From Girardinichthys multiradiatus (taxonomy: Eukaryota; Chordata; Actinopteri; Cyprinodontiformes; Goodeidae): a stretch of DNA of 64,000 nt. The translations under genes and the position numbers were made by a program. Position 1 is the stretch's first letter. Every line of letters begins with the position of its first letter. The stretch spans positions 8,653,327 to 8,717,326 of the forward strand of contig NC_061817.1 of NCBI RefSeq assembly GCF_021462225.1, read 5' to 3'. Below, one piece after another: positions 26,701-37,000 of the stretch. Under the pieces are notes generated by a model. That model was given only the letters and a program-made list of their open reading frames with translations, searched no databases and had not been told where the DNA came from.

Positions 26701-29700
26701 CTGTTAAGGATTGTCCTGTGAATACCAGCCCCATTAAGGCGATGGTATTAGGACAGAATAGAAAGGTGTGAGACGAGCTCAGGCATTATTGAACAGCATA
26801 AACTCTGCACACATATGGAATGAATTCACACAATTTCTTAAAGTACAAGAATTTATTAACAAAAATAAGTCAACTCAAAGTCAAACATATTTCAATCAAC
26901 AAACTCTTTACTATGCTAAAACAATCCAACTAAACTACCAAGCAGAATTAAAGAATAATGACAACTAATGGACTATGTACAATATAAACAAGTTGATTAA
27001 AGATGATTAGAAATCATGACCAAAAAGAGTGATGCAACATTACCATGCAATGTTTATGTTTGAGAACCACGGATTATCTTGAAGAATCTGGAAGTGAAGT
27101 TAAGTTAGTTTTGGAACTAACTTAGAAAATAATCAGCAACCTTTAGACAACCCTTCACAATGCAAGATCAGATTAAATATTATTTTAATAAAATAATGTT
27201 TTAAATAATGATCTGCTGAATAAAACCAACCTCCTGGATGACTAATTCTCAACGGTGTCTCATTAGCTGCCTGTATTTATTAAAATAATATTTGAAGAAA
27301 TATTATTGAGTATTTTGGAAAAGAGCCAAATCTTTCTGGAGAAATGGGGCTTAATGGTGTTTACTTAGTTATCAACTTTAGTAAATGATGTTCGGGGACT
27401 ATTATTCACTAGCTTGAAAACTAACAACCTTTCTGTTGACTAGCCTTAATGCTAGCACACGTGTTCTTACCGGCTGGCCGTTGGGCTAACAAAGAAGCTA
27501 GCTAAAGTGCTAAGCTAGAGATAGCTTAGCGCCAGAATCAACACATACCTTTAAAATACCAGGGTTAAAATGCATAAGCGCTGACGGCGCGTTATGAGCA
27601 ATGTTCTGGTTAAAACCACCCTTTTAATAAAGTTTATCTTAGCTTTAAAACATACAAAGAACACGAACCGGCCTGGGTGCTACAAGTAGCATGCTAGCAC
27701 CAAGATAGCCGAGTTCCACAAAACAAACTTCATAACATGAAAACGTTTAGATCATTTCATCCTAAACCAATCTGTTAATCTGCCCAAACCCCAACCTCTG
27801 AAGTTGTTGAGGGAATGTCGTCCCAAGGCGAAGTTTGAAGAAGATATCCGTCGTGAACAAAGAGTTAGCTTCCCGCTAACTTCCTCAGTTTCTCCCGATC
27901 AGAAGGTGACCAGCTGTTCGCTACCGTAAACACGGTTGCGGCCGTCGTCTTTCCTCCAGACTCGGCTTGTCGAAACAGCTTCTCTCGGAACACCGTTTGC
28001 TTCTGTGGGGCCTCGAAGAGAAAATGTAAGCAACTCTTACACCTTAATTTCTCCGTTCATGAATGAAAATACCGGATACACAGACAGTATTTCATTCTAC
28101 TTAACTTTTGCAAATGATCGGTCCTTGGGTCCAGTTGAATTTATGTCCTTTTGCCAGCAAAAGACATTCAGCGCGCTGTGTTCCCTCCTGACCCGATGGT
28201 CATCGGTTTGGAAGAGGAAGACTTGTGGAAAGGTGGGGCTTTTATTTGGGTATTGGCGCCACAGGAAGTCCGCAGTTACCCCATTTCCTGGCTGTGCTGG
28301 AAGAAGGTTAATGCACTTTATTTTGAAAGGTTCCAGGAAAGTATGTACCGGAGTTTTAGTGTTGAACACCCATGGCTGTGTGGTCCCAACATGAGTCAAC
28401 ATAAAAAAGTTAAAAAGAGGTAAATGTTGGCAGCACCATCCTTACATTAAAGAACTGTCCTGAAGGAACTCAGACAGCATTTGTTTTAAAGAATCACACA
28501 ATAGTAAGTGGCTGTGAATTAGTCAACTCACTTCCTGTTGCAGCAGGTTAGATCTGTGGATAAAATGTCAAAGCAGGGCAAGACCTAAAAGGGAAACTGG
28601 TAAGGGAACACACTAACATGTTATACATTTATACAGAATATAAATTAAAGGTGGTTGCAAGATCCCTGCTGCTGTTTTCCTTCTGTTGTGGATAAGATGT
28701 GAGGACAGTAAATGTTGTAAGATCTTTTTATTCCAGCCAGTGTGAGCCACAAATGAAGACAAATGCACGTCAAATGTTCCTAATGTTCGTGTAAGATTAA
28801 AGAGCTGTTTCTCTCGGGTTTCTGGCTGTAAACAAACAGATTGTACAAGTTAGGCAACATTTCCTGATGCCTAACTTGCTTTCAGCTGTGAGATCAGACC
28901 AAAAGCCAAACACTTCCTCATTCCTCAGGTTATCGCCTAACCAGTACCAGACAAATACCAGACTGGAAATACCCAAAAAAGAAAAGGGGAAAAGGGTTGT
29001 TTCATTGAAGTAAAAACTTAGCCAGTCGCTTTCTTTATTAACCATTTTGACAATTTCACAAACAAAAGCTGCAGTTTATTAGCGCTTCGTCCGATGTCAT
29101 TACCTGAGCTCCCACCCTCAACTTTCTTTCCCTTTGTGTCTAAAGGCTTCTGTTTCTCTCTCTTCCTGTCCATTCGTAGGAGGTGTCGTTGCAGGATGTG
29201 CGAAAGGAAATCAGATTCTGTCAGAAGGTTAAGCTGCCCATCATCGGAGTGGTGGAGAACATGAGCGGCTTTGTGTGTCCCAAATGCAAGGTGGCTGGCA
29301 AATGCAAAACATTGTTACGCAATTGAAGCAGATTCAGGTTTTCCTTGTGAATTTTAAAGGGTTAATTCTATGTTTTAAAATTCCTATAAATAAAACTGGA
29401 CGCAGGAGGAAGATTAGACTTCAGGAAGTAGCTGAGGTAAACAAGCACAGGAAAATGAAACTGTATTTGTAACTAGACCCTCCATAGAGTAGGCTACTGT
29501 GTTCTCTTCTTCCAAATCCCATCGATCAGCCTCAGCTTAGTTTGATTAGAAGGACCCAATGTAAAGTGTTCACAACCAAATGTGCCTCAGTATGCCAACA
29601 TAGCTGCCATGTAATGTGTGTGCTTTTAGGTTCTCTTTATTTTGTTCTCTTTGTAGATTTCTGTTATTTTCTGTATTTATTTGGGCAACCTGAAATTTAG

Positions 29701-30738
29701 CCTTAACTACGATTCTGAGATTTTCTGCCATTCAGAAGTCATTCCTTATTAAACTAAAGGTTTGGTAATAAACCATCAGCAGACAGACCCTACTGCCCTG
29801 CTGACTGTGCTGTTGGGGTAGGACTCAACTCATTTAAGTCTGAGGTCATGGGTCTCAACTGATAGAAGGTTGACTTTATGGATGGACGGAAGGATGGATT
29901 GATTTTTGGATGGACAGAGAGATAAATGAAGGGAGGGAGGGAGTAAAAGATTTTGATGGCACTTGCAGTCGCCAGTAGGATTGTGTGGTAAATTGCAAAT
30001 ATTACAGTCAATTTTTGCAATAATTATGAATTCCTGAACACCAAATGTTTATTGTAGAACAGCAGCTTTATGGTTACAGACCAGTTTTTCTGCCAATGCT
30101 TTCAACGTTCGTGTTTATTGGGTTCTCCTATAGAACACATCACAGATATTTCCTCCCACCAGCGGCGGAGCCGAGAAAATGTGTGCAGACCTAAGTCTGC
30201 CTCTGTTAGGCAAGGTGCCCCTTGACCCAAGGATAGGACGAAGCTGCGATGAGGGCAACTCTTTCCTCAAAGATTTCCCTGACTCTCCAGCAGCTTTGGT
30301 CTACCACAGGATTGTGCAATGTGAGTTCATTTTCAATGCCCATGTACCCTTTCTTTTATAATTGTGTGGCTTTTATTAATCTTTAAAAGTAAGGGATGTT
30401 TGATGCTTATTAACACTCGCTTTTCTAGCGATGTCTTGTTTCTGATGACTTGTTTGTTAAGCTGGTCTTATTCCTGATTAAATGTAATTTTCAGTGAAAG
30501 AAGAAGTATTCACTTTGCAAATGGGAAGCAGCCAACCAAAGAGGAAGAAAAATAATTGTATTCAGAATTGATAAGTTCAGCAGAAAACCAAATCTATGGA
30601 ATTAAAAGTGGCTTGTGTAACTCTACTGCTTCACAGTAAATACAGACACAGATTTATTTGAAACATTTTCTCTTTCATCTGCCAGGTATCCAGGATTACT
30701 GCTCCAACAGAGCGACTGATGTGCAGAATGCAACCTGA
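8789..30738 (+). CDS. nubp1: NUBP1, cytosolic Fe-S cluster assembly P-loop ATPase (10 exons, complete)
   Basis: Exons: 8789-8819, 10137-10241, 10332-10465, 15546-15614, 15749-15781, 15887-15977, 16068-16222, 29180-29290, 30134-30320, 30686-30738. All introns are GT-AG and phases agree, giving 322 residues (human about 320). The family acts with NUBP2 as the scaffold of the cytosolic iron-sulfur assembly (CIA) machinery and is also linked to cilia and centrosomes. Visible motifs: the N-terminal cluster C12-x13-C26-x2-C29-x5-C35; the deviant Walker [11 protein letters not shown] at 65-74; the [10 protein letters not shown] switch segment encoded by exon 4; [10 protein letters not shown] in exon 7; and C239-PK-C242, the bridging-cluster CPxC motif, at the end of exon 8. 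The start AAAGATGG is a good Kozak context and gives a normal N-terminus. Introns 3 and 7 are enlarged by transposable elements but no exon is damaged. Confidence 0.97.
8820..10136 (+). other. nubp1 intron 1
   Basis: Donor GTGAGG, acceptor CTTCAG. About 9390-9560 resembles a decayed Tc1 transposase fragment in reverse orientation (the CCCACAGCAACATGGG area), but the match is weak. The rest is unremarkable. Confidence 0.5.
11114..12916 (+). mobile_element. Rex3 (RTE-clade) LINE, 5'-truncated, 12-bp TSD
   Basis: The element 11126-12904 is flanked by GAAAATAATTTG at 11114-11125 and 12905-12916. It encodes most of a reverse transcriptase in nubp1 intron 3, with FADD catalytic motif (FADDVVLL), a [10 protein letters not shown] block and a basic C-terminus. 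The DNA contains TGGCAGAC-GGGGTGGTGGT and CAGGGCTGCCCTTTGTC, the conserved stretches used to detect Rex3 in fish. A 1-nt deletion near 11430, relative to the copy at 33-35 kb, breaks the frame, leaving a 462-codon ORF at 11492-12880. The endonuclease is missing, so it is dead on arrival. The tail is (GAAC)n rather than poly(A). Confidence 0.92.
12917..14734 (+). other. nubp1 intron 3, middle part
   Basis: AT-rich intronic sequence. No exon, RNA gene or clear element recognised. Confidence 0.5.
14735..15035 (-). pseudogene. L2/CR1-type LINE reverse transcriptase fragment
   Basis: On the minus strand about 91 codons (15028-14753) read through a typical L2-like RT C-terminal segment: [12 protein letters not shown], then [15 protein letters not shown], then [11 protein letters not shown] and FNQPKRA. 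This is a short 5'- and 3'-truncated fragment in nubp1 intron 3, with no catalytic domain. Confidence 0.75.
15139..15345 (+). repeat. Dispersed teleost repeat (ATATAGCACTTTTCTAGTC type)
   Basis: It begins TATATAGCACTTTTCTAGTC, contains AAGCGCTTTATACC and ACATTCACCCAGTCA, and ends with a CAACTGAGCCACAG-like block. This is a familiar dispersed fish repeat, recalled rather than searched. A diverged relative is at 40468-40797. Confidence 0.5.
16223..17289 (+). other. nubp1 intron 7, 5' part
   Basis: From 16269 a CAGTGCTTTTAAAAAGTACA stretch resembles a decayed Tc1 terminal repeat. No exon or other element is recognised up to 17289. Confidence 0.4.
17290..17690 (-). mobile_element. Degenerate Tc1/mariner fragment
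   Basis: The stretch GTGAGTACACCTCTCACATT, followed by sequence like the reversed 5' end of fish Tc1-like transposons (TTTGGCATGGAGTTCAC around 17531), marks a fragment. No intact ORF remains. Confidence 0.45.
18021..19427 (-). mobile_element. Candidate solo LTR
   Basis: The block starts TGTTGTG at 18021 and ends CACAACA at 19427, a perfect 7-bp inverted terminus of the TG...CA kind. Near its left end TTTATT (AATAAA on the minus strand) lies at a place like that in the well-defined LTRs at 21716 and 26626, and the two families start with the same TGTTGT. I do not see a convincing target-site duplication (CTGG on the left, GTAA on the right), so the limits and nature are tentative. Confidence 0.4.
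19640..21265. pseudogene. Fragmented Tc1/mariner relics
   Basis: Three decayed pieces. About 19640-20090 reads as transposase on the minus strand (GCATGATTCTGCTACCACTA block). About 20110-20290 reads on + with a helix-turn-helix-like segment, near GACATCTGTCAGCCTGGAAA. About 20720-21265 reads on + with an AAACACGGTGGTGGTTGTGT block. The piece 20290-20720 between them is unexplained. Frames are broken throughout. Confidence 0.5.
21716..23481 (-). repeat. LTR (3' LTR of the gag-only element)
   Basis: A 1766-bp direct repeat of 26626-28391, TGTTG...CAACA ended. A minus-strand AATAAA lies at about 21940-21945. The ORF at 23026-23532 is repeated in the other LTR and resembles no protein I recognise. 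Confidence 0.9.
23842..25674 (-). pseudogene. gag: Retrotransposon gag, interrupted by one in-frame TAA
   Basis: One reading frame runs leftward from ATG at 25674 to 23842, about 610 codons, with a single TAA at 24430-24432 after a 413-residue first part. The N-terminal third is helical, with a coiled-coil-like Lys/Glu/Ala/Gln-rich run. The middle is Pro/Ser/Gln-rich. The last part has a capsid-like segment across the stop, such as [16 protein letters not shown]. No CCHC zinc knuckle is visible at the C-terminus. The stop is probably a point mutation, although stop-codon read-through cannot be excluded from sequence. The gag-capsid assignment is by resemblance to fish retroelement gag proteins; I did not place the clade. 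Confidence 0.75.
26605..26622 (-). other. Primer-binding site, tRNA-Asn type
   Basis: On the minus strand the 18 nt TGGCGTCCCTGGGTGGGC lie 3 nt inside the 5' LTR. They are complementary to the 3' terminus of vertebrate tRNA-Asn including CCA. The identical 18 nt recur at 21695-21712, outside the 3' LTR. Confidence 0.8.
26626..28391 (-). repeat. LTR (5' LTR of the gag-only element)
   Basis: Near-identical partner of 21716-23481. Differences seen are at about 26901 and in the ATGACAACT/ATGAACACT stretch near 26960. Such similarity means the insertion is young. Confidence 0.9.
28396..29179 (+). other. nubp1 intron 7, 3' part
   Basis: Nothing coding. A 10-bp perfect inverted repeat, AAGTTAGGCA (28845-28854) and TGCCTAACTT (28866-28875), could form a hairpin. 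The branch and acceptor region before 29180 is pyrimidine-rich. Confidence 0.5.
29291..30133 (+). other. nubp1 intron 8 with GGAT-rich repeat
   Basis: A degenerate (GGAT/GGAC/GGGA)n tract lies at about 29878-29942. No element with defined ends. Confidence 0.55.
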
Positions 30739-31008
30739 CCCCCCCTCATGCTGGACCCCCAAAACAGATGGAGATCACAAGAGCGTGGTTGAAACCTGGA
30801 GAACAAACACACATAAGAAAGCTCCTGACACCAACATTAGACCACTGATTGTTTCAGAGCTATTCTCAACAACAAGCTTTTTTTATTGTCAGAAACTTTG
30901 ATGGGTGTTTATTAAATTTATCCGACCTCACTGTGCTCTACTTCCTCTACCCAACCCAGATATGTCACGCTGAAGCGCTGAATGTAACACATCTGACCAA
31001 CAAAGATG

Positions 31009-31014
31009 AATAAA
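31009..31014 (+). terminator. nubp1 polyadenylation signal
   Basis: Canonical AATAAA about 270 bp after the stop codon at 30736-30738. It is the first such signal downstream, which implies a short 3' UTR. Confidence 0.65.
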
Positions 31015-32873
31015 TACTAACTGAATGCATTTCCATTTTTTATTAAAGAACTAAAGCAATTAAAGAACATAAATCTTAGAAGAATATGTGCCTCGTGAAC
31101 CTACTGAAAATGTGAATCTTTATTAAAAGGTCACATATTGTTACTTAGATTTTTTTTATATTTTTGATTTTAACTTTGATTTAATTTATTTTTTGATATA
31201 AAAAACTTGCTAGGGGCTGTTTTTACCTTAGTTTATACTTTTGCCACGAAGAAAATAGCATCTTTCAAACCTATTTAGTTTTTTGTTGATCTTTTTATAG
31301 TAGTATTATCACTAAAAAAAGTTAAAAACAATTAGATTTCTTTCTTTCTGATGTATATCAAGGTTCACTCAATGTGTCACTCAGAAACAGCCTCTAACTG
31401 TTTGGCATTAGAGGAAAGATGACGGATTGTCTTATTCGCTCTTCTCATCACTGTATACCATAAACAGGTCAATCTAAGCAAACACCAGCTGAATAGGTGA
31501 GATAATGTTTGCTTAGATTAATCCTGTAAATCAGGTTGTAGGTCAGGTGGAAGTCAAATCAGCAGGTCCCAGAGAAAAACAAGTTGCAGATGTGTGTTTG
31601 AAAACAAAAATACAAAATCTAGGTTAGTACTCTGACTGATTAAGTAAAGCATAGACTTTAAATATCAGCATATTGCTGGATTTCACTTTTTCTAAGCATT
31701 CCTCACCTTAGCTGGACAAGTTGACAAGTTAACTTTTTATCAGTGGTAGTAGCTGGCTCATTATATTTAACACAAAGCTTCATAGTTACAAGTAATATAT
31801 AGCTTCCTATTTCTCGTTACAGCTACTCATTTTTCTTATATTTGCAGCAAATACACCGGCTTTAAAGGTATATTTTTGTCTTATTTAGATATTTGACATA
31901 TAAAAAAAAGAGTGATCACAATTTTGAAATGTAATTTAACTGGTTTATTAAATATATGTTCAGTCGTATTATTTCTCAGTTTTTCTATTTAATAGCTAAA
32001 GTTTATAATCTCTTGTGCAAGTACTTGAATGTTTTTCACAGCTAACAGTCAGTCTGTTGGTGTGATTGCTTGATGCCTGTATTTGTCAGTGTAAGTGGGA
32101 GACCATGTCCTCATTTGTACTTGCTCACAGATGTAGTTTCTCCGCGATCACCGAAAAACACATGTGAAACTTCCACTGCAACCCGCAACAAAACAAATCG
32201 AGCCTTGGCCACAGTAAATTAACATGTCAATTTGTCTCCGTAGGGTCACAATTGTTATCTGACATGCTTGACGCTTAAACTTGTGGAATAATATTTTAAT
32301 GCAATGTCCATAATTTTAAATCAGGTCAAAACTATTCTTTTAATCCACATTCTGTTCCAGTTATGTGTTATGTTGTGTTATGTTATGGGTTCTGCTATGG
32401 TTCTGACTAGGCACGGGCCAGCTACTGGTATCAGGATGTGTACCAACAATTGAAAAAGTTTGGGCTACTATTTTCTGTCAATCCAATCCTGGGGTTGAAT
32501 TTTTATTTCTTAACAAAGTGGCCAGAGAAAGGGGTTAAGTGATCAGTTTTTACCAGCTGTACTGAGCATTTAGTAGTGCAACGTGCACCCTCCCCCACCT
32601 GTTGCTATGCATTGCCAGTCAACTGGCTAAAGGATGGCTCTTCCAACACCTTTCCATTTCTGTCATTTGGACAGTCATGACTTGGAATGTGGAAATTAAT
32701 GGACTACCACCCATCACTTATTCAAACTACTGACTGCAGGCTTGTTATCTAAACAGGTGCTTTACTAATTAAGCAAGTAAATTCCTTTCCTATAAAGTGC
32801 AAAAATGTGTATTTTTGTGTGCAAGGAAAAGTTTACTCGAAACTATGAGTAAATTTGGTTGCTGTTTATCCAA
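31015..32873. other. Intergenic between nubp1 and ciita, left part
   Basis: AT-rich with no gene recognised. In mammals TVP23A lies between NUBP1 and CIITA; no exon resembling it was noticed here. Confidence 0.5.
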
Positions 32874-33031
32874 AGGTTTTGCAATAGTCAGTCAGTCAGT
32901 CATTTTCTACCGCTTATTCCATAGTGGGTTGCAGGGGAGCTGGTGCCTATCTCCAGCAGTCTATGGGCGAGAGGCAGGGTACACCCTGGACAGATCGCCA
33001 GTCCATCGCAGGGCAACAGGTTTTGCAATAG
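32874..33031 (-). mobile_element. Short L2-tail-like retroposon with 14-bp TSD
   Basis: AGGTTTTGCAATAG is repeated at 32874-32887 and 33018-33031. The 130-bp insert is reversed: its (GTCA)n tail is at the left and the GGACTGGCGATCTGTCC start is at the right. Same family as 1375-1493 and 54031-54146. Confidence 0.8.
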
Positions 33032-33150
33032 GCTATATCATAATAAATATATTTTTTCATTATGATCAGTATGCTTTAACATTCTACAAGCCGTTGGAAT
33101 AATTGGTTTCTATTTTAAACAAGAATCCTTCATGAGGACTAATATATCAA

Positions 33151-35600
33151 GGCACGTGACGTCGCCCAGTACGGCGGAGCCGGGGTCCCACCCTGGAGCC
33201 AGGCCTGGGGTCGGGACTCGCCAGAGAGCGCCTGGTGGCGGGTTGCTCCTTGCTCAAACATAAGGGTATCCATCAGTGCACTTGGCACCAGGACATCATA
33301 GGCAGGAGGTCAATGATCGACTTTGTTGTCGTATCATCAGACCTTCGGCCGCATGTTTTGGACACGGGTGAAGAGAGGGGCTGAGCTGTCCACTGATCAC
33401 CACCTGGTGGTGAGTTGGGACCGCTGGAGGAAGAGAAAGCCGGACAGACTTGGCAGGCCCAAGCGCATAGTGAGGGTCCGCCGGGAATGCCTGGCGGAGC
33501 CCTCAGCCAGGGATATATTCAACTTCCACCTCTGGGAGAGCATTGACCAGATTCCGGGGGATGTTGGAGACATAGAGTCCGAGAGGACCATGTTCTCCGC
33601 ATCTATTGTCAATGCTGCTGCCCGTAGCTGCGGCCGTAAGGTCTGCAGTGCCTGTCGCGGCAGCAATCCCAAAACCCGGTATTGGACACCGGCAGTAGGG
33701 GATGCTGTCAAGCTGAAGAAGGAGTCCTATCGGCTGTGGTTGGCTTGTGGGACTCCTGAGGTGGCTGACGGGTACCGTGAGGCCAAGCGTGCTGCGGCCC
33801 GGGCTGTGGTAGAGGCAAAAACTCAGGCCTGGGAGGAGTTCGGTGAAGCCATGGAGAAGGACTACCGGTTGGCCTTGAAGCGATTCTGGCAAACCGTCCG
33901 GCGCCTCAGGAGGGGGAAGCAGTGCTTCGCCAACACTGTTTATAGTGGGGGTGGGAGGCTGCTGACCTTGACTGAGGACATTATCGGGCAGTTGAAGGAG
34001 TACTTCGAGGATCTCCTCAATCCTGCCATCACGCATTTCCTGGTGGAAACAGAGACTGGGGACTCGGGGTTGGACTCTTTCATCACCCAGGCTGAAGTCA
34101 CCGAGGTGGTTAAAAAGCTCTGCGGTGGCAAGGCTTCGGGGGTGGATGAGATCCGCCCTGAGTACCTCAAATCTGTGGATGTTGTGGGGCTGTCATGGTT
34201 GACACGCCTCTTCAAAATTGTGTGGAGGTTGGGGACAGTGCCTCTGGATTGGCATACTGGGGTGGTGGTCCCCCTTCATAAGAAGGGGGACCGGAGGGTG
34301 TGTTCCAACTACAGGGGGATCACACTCCTCAGCCTCCCTGGTAAGGCCTACGCCAGGGTATTGGAGAGGAGAGTCCGGCCGGTAGTCGAACCTCGGCTTC
34401 AGGAGGAGCTGTGTGGTTTTTGTCCCGGCCGTGGAACACTGGACCAGCTCTATACCCTCTACAGGGTACTCGAGGGTTCATGGGAGTTTGCCCAACCGGT
34501 TCACATGTGTTTTGTGGACCTGGAGAAAGCATTCGACTGTGTCCCTCGTGATGCCCTGTGGGGGGTGCTCCAGGAGTATGGAATCGGGGGCCCTTTGTTA
34601 GGGGCCATCCGGTCCCTGTACAAGCGGAGCAGGAGTTTGGTCCACATTGCCGGCACTAAGTCGGACCTGTTCCCGGTGCATGTTGGACTCCAGCAGGGCT
34701 GCCCTTTGTCACCGGTCCTGTTCATAACTTTTATGGACAGGATTTCTAGACGCAGCCAAGGGCCGGAGGGGGTCTGGTTTGGGGACCAGTTGATTTTGTC
34801 TCTTCTTTTTGCAGATGACGTGGTCCTGCTGGCCCCATCTAGCCAAGACCTACAGCATGCACTGTGGCGGTTCGCAGCGAGTGTGAAGCGGCTGCGATGA
34901 AGATCAGCTCCTTCAAGTCCAAGGCCATGGTTCTCGATCGGAAAAGGGTGGCTAGTCCTCTTCAGGTTGGAGGGGAGTTCCTGCCTCAAGTGGAGGAGTT
35001 CAAGTATCTCGGGGTCTTGTTCACGAGTGAGGGAAGAATGGAGCAGGAGATTGACAGACGGATTGATGCGGGTGCCGCAGTAATGGGGACACTGTGCCAG
35101 TCCGTTATGGTGAAGAGAGAGCTGAGCCGAAAAGTGAAGCTCTCGATTTACTGGTCGGTCTACATTCCTACCCTCACCTATGGCCATGAAAGAACCGAAA
35201 GAACGTGATCCCAGATACAAGCGGCTGAAATGAGCTTCCTCCGTAGGGTGGCCGGGCACTCCCTTAGAGATAGGGTGAGGAGCTCGGCCATTCGGGAGGG
35301 GCTCGGAGTAGAGCCGCTGTTCCTCCACATTGAGAGGAGCCAGTTGAGGTGGCTCGGGCATCTATACCGGATGCCTCCTGGACGCTTTCCTCGGGAGGTG
35401 TTCCAGGCACGTCCCACCGGGAGGAGGCCCAGGGGACAGCCCAGGACACGCTGGAGAGACTATGTCTATCGGCTGGTCTGGGAACGCCTTGGGCTCCCCC
35501 GGAGGAACTGGAGGAGGTGTCTGGGGAGAGGGACGTCTGGGCGTCTCTGCTGAGTCTGCTGCCCCCGCGACCCGGTCCCGGATAAGCGGAAGACGACGAG
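33151..35600 (+). pseudogene. Rex3 LINE, internally deleted and frameshifted
   Basis: It begins with Rex3 5' sequence (GTGACGTCGCCC at 33158) and, near 33243-33262, jumps directly to the last part of the endonuclease domain, so most of ORF2's N-terminal endonuclease is missing. A 525-codon ORF (33323-34900) then runs through the RT with FADDVVLL. A 1-nt deletion near 34880, relative to the intron-3 copy, shifts frame; a 12-nt deletion and a TGA near 35190-35208 break the C-terminus. The 3' end has the GATAAGCGGAAGACGACGA tail. No clear target-site duplication was found. Confidence 0.88.
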
Positions 35601-36660
35601 TACAAGTATTTTAAACAAAAGCTATTACATCATGTATGCATCATGCGTTACAAAAGTTTTTCTGTGAGCCGTATAATGTTGGTATGAAACAATAGCTGTG
35701 GTGAATGAAAGCAGCTGAAAGTCTTATTTAGCTAGACACACTCCGGTAGACAGCTATTTAGAATATTCCTGTTAGAAAAGTTTCTTTTTATTGGCAAAAT
35801 CTGTTTTCTGTTTACAATAGGCTACATATAAATAATATATTACTTAATTTAATCTCTATTTCAATTATTAAAAGACCTCCTATGGCTATGACCAAACTTA
35901 TCTGCTTTGAAAACTTTTAGAAAGGTAGAGAACAATATAGTAAAAGCACAATGCTTAATTGCATTTTCACTACAACTGATATTCAGAATCTACTTTATGA
36001 AGAGGTTTGAAAGAAAACAAAGAGCAAGAGGTTAGAAATGCAAAAATCTAGGGCGGTGATATGCCATTTATTGACCCAGAGGGGTCATTAATGAGAATCA
36101 GATGTAAATCGTATTTTGTTGTTGTTGGTTTGGGTCATATGTACTGTTTTTCTGTTTAGTTTTTTGTTTATTAGTACAAACTTTCATCCCCAACACAACT
36201 GCAAGTTGGTAAAGTGTGGCTAGTTTCTTTTGCAACAGGCACATCACAAAATAAATTTTTAGGCATAAGTCATGATCGTGTGTAATATTTATCCAAACCA
36301 GTTACAGTCCCTCAAAGAGGTAATGCAGTTGATTAGTTTGCATGCTCCTGCTGCACCTGTTTGCAAAACCTAATTTAACCAGATAATGCAAGTGTGCTTG
36401 AAAAACTATAAATGTTAATAAATGGAAATATGTGTAGGTATAAAAAGCCACAATTTATGTAGCAGGGTATGTCTGGAGAATTAAAATTTAAGGGAAGTGT
36501 TGCCTCTGACTACATCCTCTTGCACTGTGAGAAAGTCCCTGACTGGAAGAGGTCATTTTAAATGAGGTGATTGTGTTTTCATGTTGAAACAGTTCGAGTA
36601 ATTCAGCAGATGGGCTTAGGTTGATTATAACTGATTTTAAGATTTCAGTGTTTATTATCA
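35601..36660. other. Intergenic upstream of ciita
   Basis: AT-rich, without recognisable elements or ORFs. It may contain distal ciita regulatory DNA. Confidence 0.4.
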
Positions 36661-36671
36661 TTCAATATTAT

Positions 36672-36680
36672 TTCTTTGAA
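36672..36680. promoter_or_regulatory. GAS-like STAT site upstream of ciita
   Basis: TTCTTTGAA fits TTCN3GAA, the palindromic STAT1 consensus. It lies about 0.4 kb before the ciita start codon. A 6-base-specific motif is common by chance, so it is a candidate only. Confidence 0.3.
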
Positions 36681-36775
36681 AATGCTAATAAAATAAAAAA
36701 AACTATGTGAAAAATCATTAGAATTATTAAAAAAATTATGCAGGTATAAAGCATTTTCTGGATTAATTTAAAAGT

Positions 36776-36790
36776 AAAAAGTGAAAGTGT
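36776..36790 (+). promoter_or_regulatory. IRF/PRDI-like site upstream of ciita
   Basis: AAAAAGTGAAAGTGT contains AAGTGAAAGTG, the core of the interferon-beta PRDI IRF site. It is about 290 bp before the ciita ATG. Mammalian CIITA promoters respond to STAT1 and IRF1, which makes it plausible but unproven. Confidence 0.4.
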
Positions 36791-37000
36791 AAATGAGATA
36801 TACTGCATTTTTCCAGACTTGTGCAAGCATTAAAGATTTCACTTCCAACTACTAATAATAAGTCTGTTGTTGCCTCCACCAGTCTGGTGAATGCATTTCC
36901 ACTGTTTTTGAAACAGACCTCCCACTCCAGCCACAAAAACACCACCCAACTAAAAGAGAACGCCTCCTAGACAAAAGCAGTGTCCCTTTATAATAATACA

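Larger units (their letters stand above)
21488..28395 (-). mobile_element. Gag-only LTR retrotransposon insertion with an extra partial LTR end
   Basis: A 4-bp duplication TGAG (21488-21491, 28392-28395) flanks the block. It contains two full 1766-bp LTRs (21716-23481, 26626-28391), both TGTTGT...CCAACA on +, differing at about three sites by eye. Transcription is leftward: the polypurine tract AAAAGGGGGGA (minus strand of 23482-23492) abuts the left LTR, and the primer-binding site (26605-26622) is complementary to the 3' end of tRNA-Asn. The 3144-bp interior codes only for gag; no protease, RT, RNase H or integrase is seen, so it is non-autonomous. Left of the 3' LTR is a second primer-binding site with 158 bp of leader (21558-21715) and a 66-bp LTR terminus (21492-21557), which is unusual. 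It sits in nubp1 intron 7, opposite to the gene. Confidence 0.88.

Noticed and set aside
28845..28875. 10-bp inverted repeat as an RNA structure or terminator
   Set aside because: A single short hairpin inside an intron with no supporting context.
29275..29472. 65-codon ORF starting in nubp1 exon 8
   Set aside because: Frame differs from nubp1 and it runs into intron 8; the in-frame exon ends CPKCK at 29290.
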